NCBI GenBank assembly: GCA_947453445.1 | Contig: CANGGP010000003.1 | Location: 1-64,000, forward strand | Direction of reading: 5' to 3' | Source of the DNA: Sphingobacteriaceae bacterium | GTDB taxonomy: Bacteria; Bacteroidota; Bacteroidia; B-17B0; Aurantibacillaceae | Length of the DNA: 64,000 nucleotides | Part shown: positions 7,457-15,301 of the stretch, one piece after another | How positions within the stretch are numbered: position 1 is the stretch's first letter | How the letters are laid out: each line of letters starts with the position of its first letter | Position numbers and translations under genes: made by a program | Notes under the pieces: generated by a model | What the model saw: the letters and a program-made list of their open reading frames with translations, nothing else | Told to the model about the DNA's origin: nothing | Database searches by the model: none

Positions 7457-9100
7457 TTATTTCTCGCCTAAACTAATTTGTTCCTCAGTTTCCCAATCTG
7501 CAACTATTTTAATTCGTTTCCTGCTAATTATCACAGGTTCGGGCAATCTCGAGATGATTGCATCACCTCTATCCCACTTCTTGTTTTCATTATTATCAAA
7601 AATGATTTTTACAGAATACACTGCCGGCAATAATTCTGAAAACGAAACCATCGCCAATCCCGCTTTGAATGCGGTATACGGAAGCGCCACCTCCTTTACA
7701 ACCTCTTCCCTTTCATTCATTAAATGCAAAACATAATTTTGTTGCCGTGTTACACTCAATTTCAAATTAAACTTTCCAAAATCGGTTTTAGCATAGGTTT
7801 TAAATTGAAAGATTAAACTATCGTTACTGATTCCTTCCAAATTTGTAAACGCGCCTTTATCAATCTTTAATTTATAAAGTTGCCCTTCTTTTAATGGCAT
7901 CAACAACTCCAATTGATATACATTGCGCCAGCGCGCCTTGATATCAGTGCTCTTTAAGCTTGAATCGGTTTTGCTGCTCACATTCAGTGCTTTTAAATTA
8001 TACACACTGGTGTCCATCCAATTTTGAAAACTCAAAACCAAATTTTGATGATATGGCAATTTTCCTTGGTCTTCATTAATATTTACATTTAAACGTGCTG
8101 TTTTAATATTTGGCTTTTTTGGAATCACCAATTTTAAAGTGTCGTTACTTGTGCCATGAATGTTTTGTACCAATAAGGCCAAGGTGTCGTTTATCCCTTT
8201 GTAAAAGAAGGTGGTTGTATCGCTTAATCGCTGTGTATTTAAACAATATAGGTTTTTTTGTTGTTGCGGATCGAGTGTAGTTATATTCAATTTAGCAGCC
8301 TTACTCAAAATAATTTGTCCATAGCCATAGGCGTTCATGCCGGTTTTTTTAATGTAATTTTTTGCCGACTCCTCCTTAAACATCTTTAAATCAGCAGTCG
8401 TGTCCATCTTTAAATCCATTGGCGGACCCAACAATGCAACTTGTTCAGGCTCGCCGTCATACAAACCATTTTTGTTTTTGTCATCAATGGCATAAATCAA
8501 ATACCTTGATGGTTGCAAATTATTAAAATGAAAATCGCCGGCTGAATTTGTTTTAACCACATAATTGGCCTTGGTTTTAAAAACCAAACTGTCGAACCAT
8601 TGGGTATTTTGAAATAACAAAACCGAAGCGCCGCCAACAGGCTTGTTATCGAATGCGTTCGATACACTGCCCCTAATCTGCATGGTGTCAATCATTGGGC
8701 CTGTAGAAAATACATAGGCGAAATTTTCAAGTACATTGCCTTCATGCATGTCGGCAATCGATTTTCCAAAATCAATGCGATAAGTAATACCCGGATCTAA
8801 TATCTGTTGCAATAACTTAATCTTGATTTCCTTTCCTTGCACCTCAAACTCAGGTCTCAATTTCAACTCGGGCATTATCGTAATTTGATTCGAAGCATCA
8901 TTCAATTTAATGTACTCATCAAACTTCAAAATGATTTCTTGTTCATGAAAGTTGGTGGTTTTGTTTGCCGGAATAGCCTCCTTTAATTTTGGCGGAAGAA
9001 GGTCTTTATCGCCACCGGTTAATGGGCCTATTTGCGCACATTGGCTGAATAGCCCAATGGCTAAACAACACAGTGCCTTTATCATCAATCTGTTTTGCAT
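7457..9100 (-). CDS. Ig-like (Big_5-type) domain lipoprotein
   Basis: A lipoprotein of about 547 residues. The start at 9100 precedes a signal sequence with lipobox LFSQC; 9085 is an alternative ATG. The first mature domain, with PLTGGDKDLLPPKL, NFHEQEIILKFDEYIKL and ITYRIDFGKSIADMHEGN, is the Big_5-type Ig-like domain found at the N-terminus of a widespread Bacteroidota surface-lipoprotein family. A carboxypeptidase-regulatory-like beta-sandwich follows (about residues 150-230, SAGDFHFNNLQPSRYLIYAIDDKNKNGLYD), then further beta-rich modules. The DKNKNGLYDG and DNNENKKWDRGD loops resemble calcium-binding loops. Probably outer-membrane or periplasm anchored; exact role unknown. Its 5' end overlaps the divergent radical SAM frame. 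Confidence 0.8.
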   Translation of the reverse strand: MQNRLMIKALCCLAIGLFSQCAQIGPLTGGDKDLLPPKLKEAIPANKTTNFHEQEIILKFDEYIKLNDASNQITIMPELKLRPEFEVQGKEIKIKLLQQILDPGITYRIDFGKSIADMHEGNVLENFAYVFSTGPMIDTMQIRGSVSNAFDNKPVGGASVLLFQNTQWFDSLVFKTKANYVVKTNSAGDFHFNNLQPSRYLIYAIDDKNKNGLYDGEPEQVALLGPPMDLKMDTTADLKMFKEESAKNYIKKTGMNAYGYGQIILSKAAKLNITTLDPQQQKNLYCLNTQRLSDTTTFFYKGINDTLALLVQNIHGTSNDTLKLVIPKKPNIKTARLNVNINEDQGKLPYHQNLVLSFQNWMDTSVYNLKALNVSSKTDSSLKSTDIKARWRNVYQLELLMPLKEGQLYKLKIDKGAFTNLEGISNDSLIFQFKTYAKTDFGKFNLKLSVTRQQNYVLHLMNEREEVVKEVALPYTAFKAGLAMVSFSELLPAVYSVKIIFDNNENKKWDRGDAIISRLPEPVIISRKRIKIVADWETEEQISLGEK

Positions 9101-10171
9101 ATTACAGGTAAAAATAGTCACAATCTTCTATTATATGTATCTTTAAATCTGATTTTGATAAATTACTATTTAGGCATACTCAAAAAACTAAGCCCATATA
9201 AAGTTCTTAATTTAATTAAACTCTATATCGGTTTCCATTTCTCTCGCCTCAATGGCAAAGTGTATCAATTTGGCTTGCCCTTTTTTATCAGCATCGAACC
9301 TACCACCTCATGTAACCTAAGATGCCCGCAATGCCCAAGTGGACTCCGATCATTTACCCGACCCATTGGCATGCTTGAGCCTGCTGCTTTCGAAAAAATG
9401 ATTTTACCGCTCAAAAAACAATTACATGCCCTCACATTTTATTTTCAAGGCGAACCATACCTTAATCCCGACTTCCTTAAAATGGTGCGCATGGCCAATG
9501 CATTAAATATATATACCAGCACAAGCACCAATGCTCATTACATGAGTAAAGAAAACGCCAAACAAACAGTGTTAAGTAAACTCGATAAATTAATTATCTC
9601 TGTTGATGGCAGCAGTCAGGAAACTTACGAGAAATACCGCGTTGGCGGACAATTGGCCAAGGTGATTGAGGGCACTAAAGAAATTATCAATCAAAAAAAA
9701 CTACTTAAAAGTAAAACGCCACATGTTATATGGCAATTTGTGGTATTTAAAAGCAACGAACACCAAATCAACGACATTAAACAATTGGGCAAAAGTATCG
9801 GTGTGGATGAAGTGAAAATCAAAACTGCACAGATTTACGATTTTGAAAACAATCACAACATTATTCCCGACAATCATAAATATGCGCGTTACACCAAAAA
9901 CAAAAATGGCGAATACACCATAAAAAACAAGTTGCTTAACCAATGCTGGCGCATGTGGCAAGGTTGTGTGATTACTTGGGACGGTAAAATTGTGCCTTGC
10001 TGCTTCGACAAAGATGCCAAGTATACCTTGGGTAATTTAAATGAACAAAATTTTAGAGACGTTTGGTTTTCGCCTGCCTATAAGCAGTTTCGATCATCCA
10101 TATTAAAAGGCAGAAGTGAGATTGATATTTGTACCAACTGCTCAGAGGGTACAGAAGTTTGGGCAGATTAA
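9095..10171 (+). CDS. Radical SAM protein with SPASM domain
   Basis: A radical SAM enzyme of up to 358 residues. The 4Fe-4S motif is CNLRCPQC (CxxxCxxC) at about residues 73-80 inside IEPTTSCNLRCPQCPSGLRS, the form seen in SPASM-family members. The C-terminal SPASM domain has cysteines in CWRMWQGC, WDGKIVPCCFD and ICTNC, which should ligate one or two auxiliary clusters. SPASM proteins modify peptides or carry out other radical chemistry; no precursor-peptide gene is seen next to it. The start is uncertain: the ATG at 9095 lies within the divergent lipoprotein gene, and a TTG at 9155 is a plausible shorter start giving a normal N-terminus (GILKKLSPYKVLNLIKLY). Confidence 0.82.
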   Translation: MHITGKNSHNLLLYVSLNLILINYYLGILKKLSPYKVLNLIKLYIGFHFSRLNGKVYQFGLPFFISIEPTTSCNLRCPQCPSGLRSFTRPIGMLEPAAFEKMILPLKKQLHALTFYFQGEPYLNPDFLKMVRMANALNIYTSTSTNAHYMSKENAKQTVLSKLDKLIISVDGSSQETYEKYRVGGQLAKVIEGTKEIINQKKLLKSKTPHVIWQFVVFKSNEHQINDIKQLGKSIGVDEVKIKTAQIYDFENNHNIIPDNHKYARYTKNKNGEYTIKNKLLNQCWRMWQGCVITWDGKIVPCCFDKDAKYTLGNLNEQNFRDVWFSPAYKQFRSSILKGRSEIDICTNCSEGTEVWAD

Positions 10172-10172
10172 T

Positions 10173-10937
10173 TTATTGGGCTTGGTGCAATCCCTTGTAC
10201 ACTTTTTTCATGAATTCGCTGGCAAATACAAAATCAAACAATTCTTGATTCGATTTATTCAATATTTGTGTTTTATCGCCCGTCCACCAATTTTGGCCCT
10301 TGTGCACAAACATAATGTTATCGCCAATACCAACCACACTATTCATGTCGTGGGTTACAATAATGGTGGTCATGTTGAATTCAATTGTAAGGTTTTGAAT
10401 TAATTCATCAATAATCAATGAAGTTTTAGGATCTAAACCCGAATTGGGTTCATCACAAAACAAGTATTTAGGACTATTGGCAATGGCCCTTGCCAAAGAA
10501 GCCCTCTTTTTCATTCCGCCGCTTAATTCGGCAGGATATAATTTATTCTTACCATCTAACTTTACTTTTTGCAAACAGAAATTCACCCGCTCTAGTTTTT
10601 CTTCCTTGCTAAAATCGGTAAACATATCAAGCGGAAAGCGAACATTCTCTTCTAAAGTTTGAGAATCGAACAAGGCCCCGCCTTGAAACAACATCCCAAT
10701 TTTTTTTCTGATTTCTTGTTGGCCCTTCTCATCCAGCTTCGGAAAATCTTGTCCTTCATAAAATACCGAGCCCGAATCCACAGGATGCAAACCAACCATT
10801 AGTTTTAAGATAGTGGTTTTGCCGCAGCCACTTTCGCCAATAATTAAATTGGTTTTGCCTTGGTGAAATTGAAAAGATACATTTTGCACCACATGCCGAT
10901 CACCAAATGTTTTATTAATATTTTTTATTTCAATCAA
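10173..10937 (-). CDS. mlaF: ABC transporter ATP-binding protein, MlaF type
   Basis: A 254-residue ABC ATPase: Walker A GESGCGKTT near residue 34, Q-loop FQGGALFDSQT, signature LSGGMKKRASLARA and Walker B YLFCDEPNSGLD. The variant LSGGM signature and the partner permease gene immediately upstream identify the MlaF/Ttg2A group, which energises phospholipid movement between inner and outer membranes. It overlaps the mlaE gene by 4 bases. No MCE-domain (MlaD) gene is adjacent, although MCE genes are often located elsewhere in this phylum. Stop codon is 2 bases from the end of the convergent radical SAM gene. Confidence 0.88.
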   Translation of the reverse strand: MIEIKNINKTFGDRHVVQNVSFQFHQGKTNLIIGESGCGKTTILKLMVGLHPVDSGSVFYEGQDFPKLDEKGQQEIRKKIGMLFQGGALFDSQTLEENVRFPLDMFTDFSKEEKLERVNFCLQKVKLDGKNKLYPAELSGGMKKRASLARAIANSPKYLFCDEPNSGLDPKTSLIIDELIQNLTIEFNMTTIIVTHDMNSVVGIGDNIMFVHKGQNWWTGDKTQILNKSNQELFDFVFASEFMKKVYKGLHQAQ

Positions 10938-11677
10938 TGGTTAAAAAATAAATTGGTGATAATTACTGCAAATAACAAAATCAAAATGCTGCTATATACA
11001 ACGGCGTTTGTACTACTGCGGCCTACTTCGAGCGCCCCGCCTTTGGTATAATAACCACAATAAGAAGATACCGAAGTAATAATGACTGCAAATACAATTG
11101 TTTTGGTAAAGGCGTAATACAATTTCCAGGGCTGAAAAGAGTATTGAATACCATAAATATATTGATACGGCGTGCAAGCTTCGGCCGACACGCCCATTAC
11201 ATAACCACCATAAATTCCCAAGAACATACTAATGGCCGTTAAAAAAGGAAAAATTAAAACAGCTGCCGCCACTTTCGGGAAAATTAAATAACTGGCTGAA
11301 TTGATCCCCATTATTTCAAGCGCATCAATTTGTTCAGTTATACGCATGGCGCCAATTTCAGAAGCAATGTTTGAACCAACTTTGCCTGCCAAAATTAAAC
11401 ACAAAATGGTTGAACTAAATTCTAAAACAACACTTTCACGGGCAGTAAAACCAACTGCATAAATGGGTACCCAAGGACTTTCAAATCCAAATGCTGCTTG
11501 AATGGTGATAATGCCGCCCATAAAAACAGAAATAATCGCCACAATGGGCAAAGAACTAATGCCGATGTTATCGATTTCAAAAATAATTTGCCTTAAATAC
11601 ACCCTATATTTTTGCGGCTTTTTAAAAACCAAACGCATTAACATGAAGTACTGACCGATATAATAGAGTGGTTTCAT
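10934..11677 (-). CDS. mlaE: MlaE-family lipid ABC transporter permease
   Basis: A 247-residue integral membrane protein of the MlaE/YrbE family: long N-terminal interfacial helix, then GIGSSLPIVAIISVFMGGIITIQA-type first segment (about residues 35-60) and EIGAMRITEQIDALEIMGIN near residue 125, the family signature that contacts the ATPase. Five to six membrane helices are predicted. Length is normal. With the overlapping mlaF it forms the inner-membrane core of a retrograde or anterograde lipid transporter. The symbol is by family; substrate is inferred. Confidence 0.88.
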   Translation of the reverse strand: MKPLYYIGQYFMLMRLVFKKPQKYRVYLRQIIFEIDNIGISSLPIVAIISVFMGGIITIQAAFGFESPWVPIYAVGFTARESVVLEFSSTILCLILAGKVGSNIASEIGAMRITEQIDALEIMGINSASYLIFPKVAAAVLIFPFLTAISMFLGIYGGYVMGVSAEACTPYQYIYGIQYSFQPWKLYYAFTKTIVFAVIITSVSSYCGYYTKGGALEVGRSSTNAVVYSSILILLFAVIITNLFFNH

Positions 11678-11707
11678 TCGAGAAGCCTAAATTAATAATT
11701 ATTCAAT

Positions 11708-11715
11708 TATATTTG
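11708..11715 (+). promoter_or_regulatory. Candidate -7 box for the 40-residue lipoprotein
   Basis: TATATTTG matches the Bacteroidota -7 consensus TAnnTTTG. It would place the transcription start about 7 bases further on, close to the ATG at 11725, giving a very short or nearly absent leader. No clear -33 TTTG was found upstream, so confidence is moderate. Confidence 0.45.
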
Positions 11716-11724
11716 TGATTAGAT

Positions 11725-11847
11725 ATGATTAAAAGATTTTTACCGCTCACCCTGTCATTCATTCTGTTTTCAGGCATTTTCAGCGCCTGTAACATGAAAA
11801 AAAACAAGTGCGATACCTGCCCGAGTTTTTCTAAGAAAAGACATTAA
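11725..11847 (+). CDS. 40-residue putative lipoprotein with CxxC motif
   Basis: A short plus-strand frame in the gap between two minus-strand genes. It encodes a classical lipoprotein signal: basic MIKRF, hydrophobic LPLTLSFILFSGIF and lipobox FSAC, leaving a mature peptide of only 19 residues (CNMKKNKCDTCPSFSKKRH). The mature peptide carries a CDTC pair and a basic tail. A TAnnTTTG promoter box lies 10 bases upstream. The stop codon is 3 bases from the stop of the convergent gene at 11851. Small lipoproteins ending in a CPxFSKK-like motif are something I associate with Bacteroidota, but I cannot name a family or function. Confidence 0.6.
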   Translation: MIKRFLPLTLSFILFSGIFSACNMKKNKCDTCPSFSKKRH

Positions 11848-11850
11848 GTT

Positions 11851-12660
11851 TTAATAAGCGATTTCAGCGTGCAGGCCAACACCTACCGATGGCAATTTCT
11901 CCCATTTATCCTGACTGGCATTTTTAAAATAAGTTTGACTGCCAATTAATTTTGATGAAAACATCACCTTGTGCCCATTGCCCAATGCCTTGATCCATTC
12001 AATTGAAATAAAAACATCCTCATCTGTAAATATTGAAAAAGGTGTTAAATCAAAATCTATAAAACAAGGCATCTGTTCAATATGAATAATCACGTTTTGT
12101 TTTAAAATGTTCTCGCCCGGCTCCCCGCCTTTTGCCACCTTATATACATTTAATCTAAAAGCCGGATTTTCTTTGTCGTTAGAATTAATGTTGACCATGA
12201 ATTTTCGCAACTGGGTGTTTTTGTGTTTAATATTTAATCTAACAGCCAACTCCGTTCCTAAATTATTGGTCGTGAATCCGGCCGATACATGTTCAGTTCG
12301 CGTTTCATTACCAACAATTTTAAATTTGGTTTTTTTTGAGCTTACACTCACTTCTTCCAAACCAATGGCAACCGGGCTTAAATAAATGGTATTGGTTTTT
12401 AAAATCTCTTTTACCTTAAAATTCTTGGGTTTATACCCAATCATCGAAACTCTGATTACCTGATTTAATAAACTATCAGGAATGGATAAAACAAATTCAC
12501 CATGTTCATTGCTCACCGTTCCAACGCCCTTATTTAATATGCCAATGTTAGCAAATTCAACAGCTTGTTTGCTTAAACTGTCAATTAAAACGGCTTTAAT
12601 ATTTTGTTGGGCCGAAGCAGCATAAGTCAATGCCATTAAAAAGAAAATGAGTTTTTTCAT
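11851..12660 (-). CDS. Carboxypeptidase-regulatory-like domain protein (CarboxypepD_reg-like)
   Basis: A secreted protein of 269 residues: signal peptide to about residue 17 (ALTYAASAQ), then a CarboxypepD_reg-like beta-sandwich (residues 20-110) with the family pattern AVEFANIGILNKGVGTVSNE, GEFVLSIP and VRVSMIGYKPK, the domain used at the N-terminus of TonB-dependent receptors and many surface proteins in this phylum. The remaining 150 residues are beta-rich without a recognised domain; no plug or barrel is present. It follows the truncated ALDH gene by 2 bases, so both are likely co-transcribed. Role unknown. Confidence 0.8.
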   Translation of the reverse strand: MKKLIFFLMALTYAASAQQNIKAVLIDSLSKQAVEFANIGILNKGVGTVSNEHGEFVLSIPDSLLNQVIRVSMIGYKPKNFKVKEILKTNTIYLSPVAIGLEEVSVSSKKTKFKIVGNETRTEHVSAGFTTNNLGTELAVRLNIKHKNTQLRKFMVNINSNDKENPAFRLNVYKVAKGGEPGENILKQNVIIHIEQMPCFIDFDLTPFSIFTDEDVFISIEWIKALGNGHKVMFSSKLIGSQTYFKNASQDKWEKLPSVGVGLHAEIAY

Positions 12661-12662
12661 AC

Positions 12663-13544
12663 TTAATATTTTGCACCACTAATGCCAATGTTTTCAATTG
12701 GATGCCAAGTGGTTTTAATTTCTTGTAAGGCTAAAATTTTGTAAGGATCCTCAGAAGTTTCATTTAAGATGTCAGTATTCCAATGACTGAAACGTTTTAC
12801 ATTGCTTGCGCAATTTTCTTGCATGCATTTTAACTGCGCTTTGTTGTTGCCGCAATAAACCACCGCATTTACATCCATGTGTGAAGCAAAATGACCGTGC
12901 AATTCTTCTGTTGAACCGGTTAATATATTTACAACGCCGGCAGGCAAATCAGATGTTGCCAACAATTCAGCAAAGGTGATTGCACATAAGGCTTTTAAAT
13001 TGGAAGCCAATATCACACAAGTATTCCCACCCGCAATAACAGGTGCAATGCTGCTAATCAATCCAAGCAAAGGATTTTCCTCAGGCGCAATAATCGCAAC
13101 CACACCCATTGGTTCAGGAACTGAAAAATTATAATGTGAGGATGCAACCGGATTAACTGAACTAAATACCTGTTGAAATTTATCACACCATCCGGCATAG
13201 TACACCAAACGATCAACCGACAACATCACTTCTTTTTCGGCCGAAAGTTTTGATGTGCCCATTAACCCCATCTCATTTACCAATTCAGCTTTTCTGCCTT
13301 CTAACATCTCGGCCATGCGGTATAAAATTTGTGATCGATTAAACGCTTTTCTTTCACTCCAACCATTAAAGGCAGCGCGTGCAGCCACCACAGCGTTTTT
13401 AAAATCTTTGCGCGAACTCAAACACACATTCGCAACAGCTTGTCCCTTCTTACCCAATACTTGATAATAACGACCGCTCTCACTGCGCGGAAACTGTCCG
13501 CCAATAAATAATTTATAGGTTTTTAATACCTCAATCCTTTCCAT
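12663..13544 (-). CDS. Half-length aldehyde dehydrogenase-like protein
   Basis: The first 240 of 293 residues follow the N-terminal NAD-binding half of the ALDH superfamily: KLFIGGQF, AVVAARAAFNGWSERKAFNR, GVVAIIAPEENPLLGLIS, APVIAGGNTCVILAS and LPAGVVNILTG. After NAVVYCGN the similarity ends: the ELGGKNP glutamate block and the catalytic-cysteine segment (GQxCxA), plus the whole C-terminal catalytic domain, are absent and replaced by about 60 unrelated residues. There is no room for a frameshifted remainder, because the next gene starts 2 bases later. Either a decayed paralogue or a non-catalytic ALDH partner; short ALDH homologues next to full ALDHs occur in Bacteroidota, but none is adjacent here. 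Confidence 0.78.
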   Translation of the reverse strand: MERIEVLKTYKLFIGGQFPRSESGRYYQVLGKKGQAVANVCLSSRKDFKNAVVAARAAFNGWSERKAFNRSQILYRMAEMLEGRKAELVNEMGLMGTSKLSAEKEVMLSVDRLVYYAGWCDKFQQVFSSVNPVASSHYNFSVPEPMGVVAIIAPEENPLLGLISSIAPVIAGGNTCVILASNLKALCAITFAELLATSDLPAGVVNILTGSTEELHGHFASHMDVNAVVYCGNNKAQLKCMQENCASNVKRFSHWNTDILNETSEDPYKILALQEIKTTWHPIENIGISGAKY

Positions 13545-13580
13545 AAATTTGTTAAAGCTAAGTTAGTGAATTGACACTAA

Positions 13581-15299
13581 CTAAAAAGGCACAAAACTCA
13601 AACCAAGCATAAAACTAAAACGCTGACTTGGATAGCGCTCCCAACGATAATACCTTTGACTGGCAATATTGTTAAATCGCGCAAAAAAACTAAGCATCTT
13701 TGTGTATCTGTATTCTGCTTCAAAATTAACATCGGCCCAACCATTGATGAGTTTTGGTTTGCGAACATAATTTAAACCATCGTTCACTTGTGTATAGGCC
13801 CATTGATTGCCCATAAAAAACAAATCAGCTTTTAATAAAAATTTATTTTGTAAATTATAACTACCCGATGCCGTTAAACTAAAATCAGGTTTATGGTAAG
13901 CCCTGGTTAAATTTTTTGGCTTGTAATAATAATAGTTGGCCGTTAATGATAAATTTAATTTCTCTTTGAATTGATGCTTCAAAGCCCCGCTAACATTCAA
14001 TAAACTTGTATTGTCATAAATCACTGAAAAGCGGTTGTAAACACTGTTCAATCCCGCATAATTCATCACAAAATAATGTAATGAATCGAATTGAGAATAA
14101 GTCACCTTGGCATCATAAGATGTGCTGCTGCTTAAATTTCCCTTTAAACCACCGAACAAATTAAATTTATTATTGGTATTGCTATAACGAATGGTGGTAT
14201 CAATAAATGGATTCTCCTTACTCAAGCTTCTCAAGCTGTTCTTAATCAAACCTCCGTTAACACCGGCATAAGGAATTAAAAAACCTTCATACACATCATA
14301 ATACGCATTTAACTGCGGATAAAAATAAAATTTTGTACTGCCGTTAAAATGATCAATTGTACCTGATAAACCTACATCTGCATGCCACTTTTTACCATTG
14401 GCTTCAAACGATGGATTGATGGTCATGATTAAATCATTGATGGTGTCGTGCCCCTGCTTGTGATTGTAATAATCAGTTAAGAAATTCACATTGAGTTTCT
14501 CTTTGTTCACATACATGGTACCCAAGGCCTTTAACTTCACATTGTTTTCGGTTTCACGGTACAAATTTTGAAGATTGTAAAACGATAATTGAACGTTGTG
14601 GTTAATGTGTGTGCTATCGGTATAATGGCTGATGACTTGAATTTTAGGCTCGATGAGTTGATAACGTTGTTTAGTGTAATCATTTTTTAAATGGTTCAAC
14701 GATGTGTCATAACCATAATAATGCACCACGTTGCGATCATAATTGATATCGCCACTTAAAGTGTGTTTTTTATAAAACTTTTTTCCAAACAACTGCACAC
14801 CATTATCGCTAAAGCCACTGTAGCCGGTACCATTGAGCTGCGATGAACTCGACAAATGACCCAAATGAAAACCATAACTTTGATCTTTCGATCGGTTTGA
14901 GCCATACCAAAAATCGCCCATCGGCATATTGTACAAAGGTGAGTAACCTATCTTTAATAATGAATGATACAATTTGCTCAATGGCTCGTTTTGTAATTTC
15001 GCTGCTTCAATGGTTTGCACTTGGTACTTGGGAAATAGCGGCTTGCTGGTAATGCCATATTTTAAATTGCCAATGCGTTTTACACTGTCTCTAATTTCAG
15101 GCATATCCGAAAATTTAACGGCATCCTTAATGCTTGGTTGAAATTCACTGGGCACATTGTAAATTTGATCAGTTGATGAGCTGCCGGTTTGCGCTTGCAA
15201 ACGGTCGGTAATTAAACCAAATGCCCCAAATAGTGCCATGCAAAAAAATACACGCATTGGCTTTAGCTTAAAAATCATTATTGCTTTTATTCGTTTCAT
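13581..15299 (-). CDS. TonB-dependent receptor-like outer-membrane beta-barrel protein
   Basis: A 572-residue exported protein. A signal sequence is visible after residue 14 (MRVFFCMALFGAFGLITDRLQAQ), so an internal ATG at 15257 is an alternative start. The mature protein has no plug domain; from about residue 130 to the end it is a regular series of amphipathic beta strands of 8-12 residues and it ends in a C-terminal phenylalanine-rich strand (SFMLGLSFVPF), as outer-membrane barrels do. It begins 2 bases after the TPR gene upstream, so the two form one unit and may interact. Ligand unknown. Confidence 0.72.
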   Translation of the reverse strand: MKRIKAIMIFKLKPMRVFFCMALFGAFGLITDRLQAQTGSSSTDQIYNVPSEFQPSIKDAVKFSDMPEIRDSVKRIGNLKYGITSKPLFPKYQVQTIEAAKLQNEPLSKLYHSLLKIGYSPLYNMPMGDFWYGSNRSKDQSYGFHLGHLSSSSQLNGTGYSGFSDNGVQLFGKKFYKKHTLSGDINYDRNVVHYYGYDTSLNHLKNDYTKQRYQLIEPKIQVISHYTDSTHINHNVQLSFYNLQNLYRETENNVKLKALGTMYVNKEKLNVNFLTDYYNHKQGHDTINDLIMTINPSFEANGKKWHADVGLSGTIDHFNGSTKFYFYPQLNAYYDVYEGFLIPYAGVNGGLIKNSLRSLSKENPFIDTTIRYSNTNNKFNLFGGLKGNLSSSTSYDAKVTYSQFDSLHYFVMNYAGLNSVYNRFSVIYDNTSLLNVSGALKHQFKEKLNLSLTANYYYYKPKNLTRAYHKPDFSLTASGSYNLQNKFLLKADLFFMGNQWAYTQVNDGLNYVRKPKLINGWADVNFEAEYRYTKMLSFFARFNNIASQRYYRWERYPSQRFSFMLGLSFVPF

Positions 15300-15301
15300 G
15301 T

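Noticed and set aside
7347-7736. 129-residue frame on the plus strand
   Set aside because: Overlaps the 3' end of the Ig-like lipoprotein gene in antisense and has no coding features.
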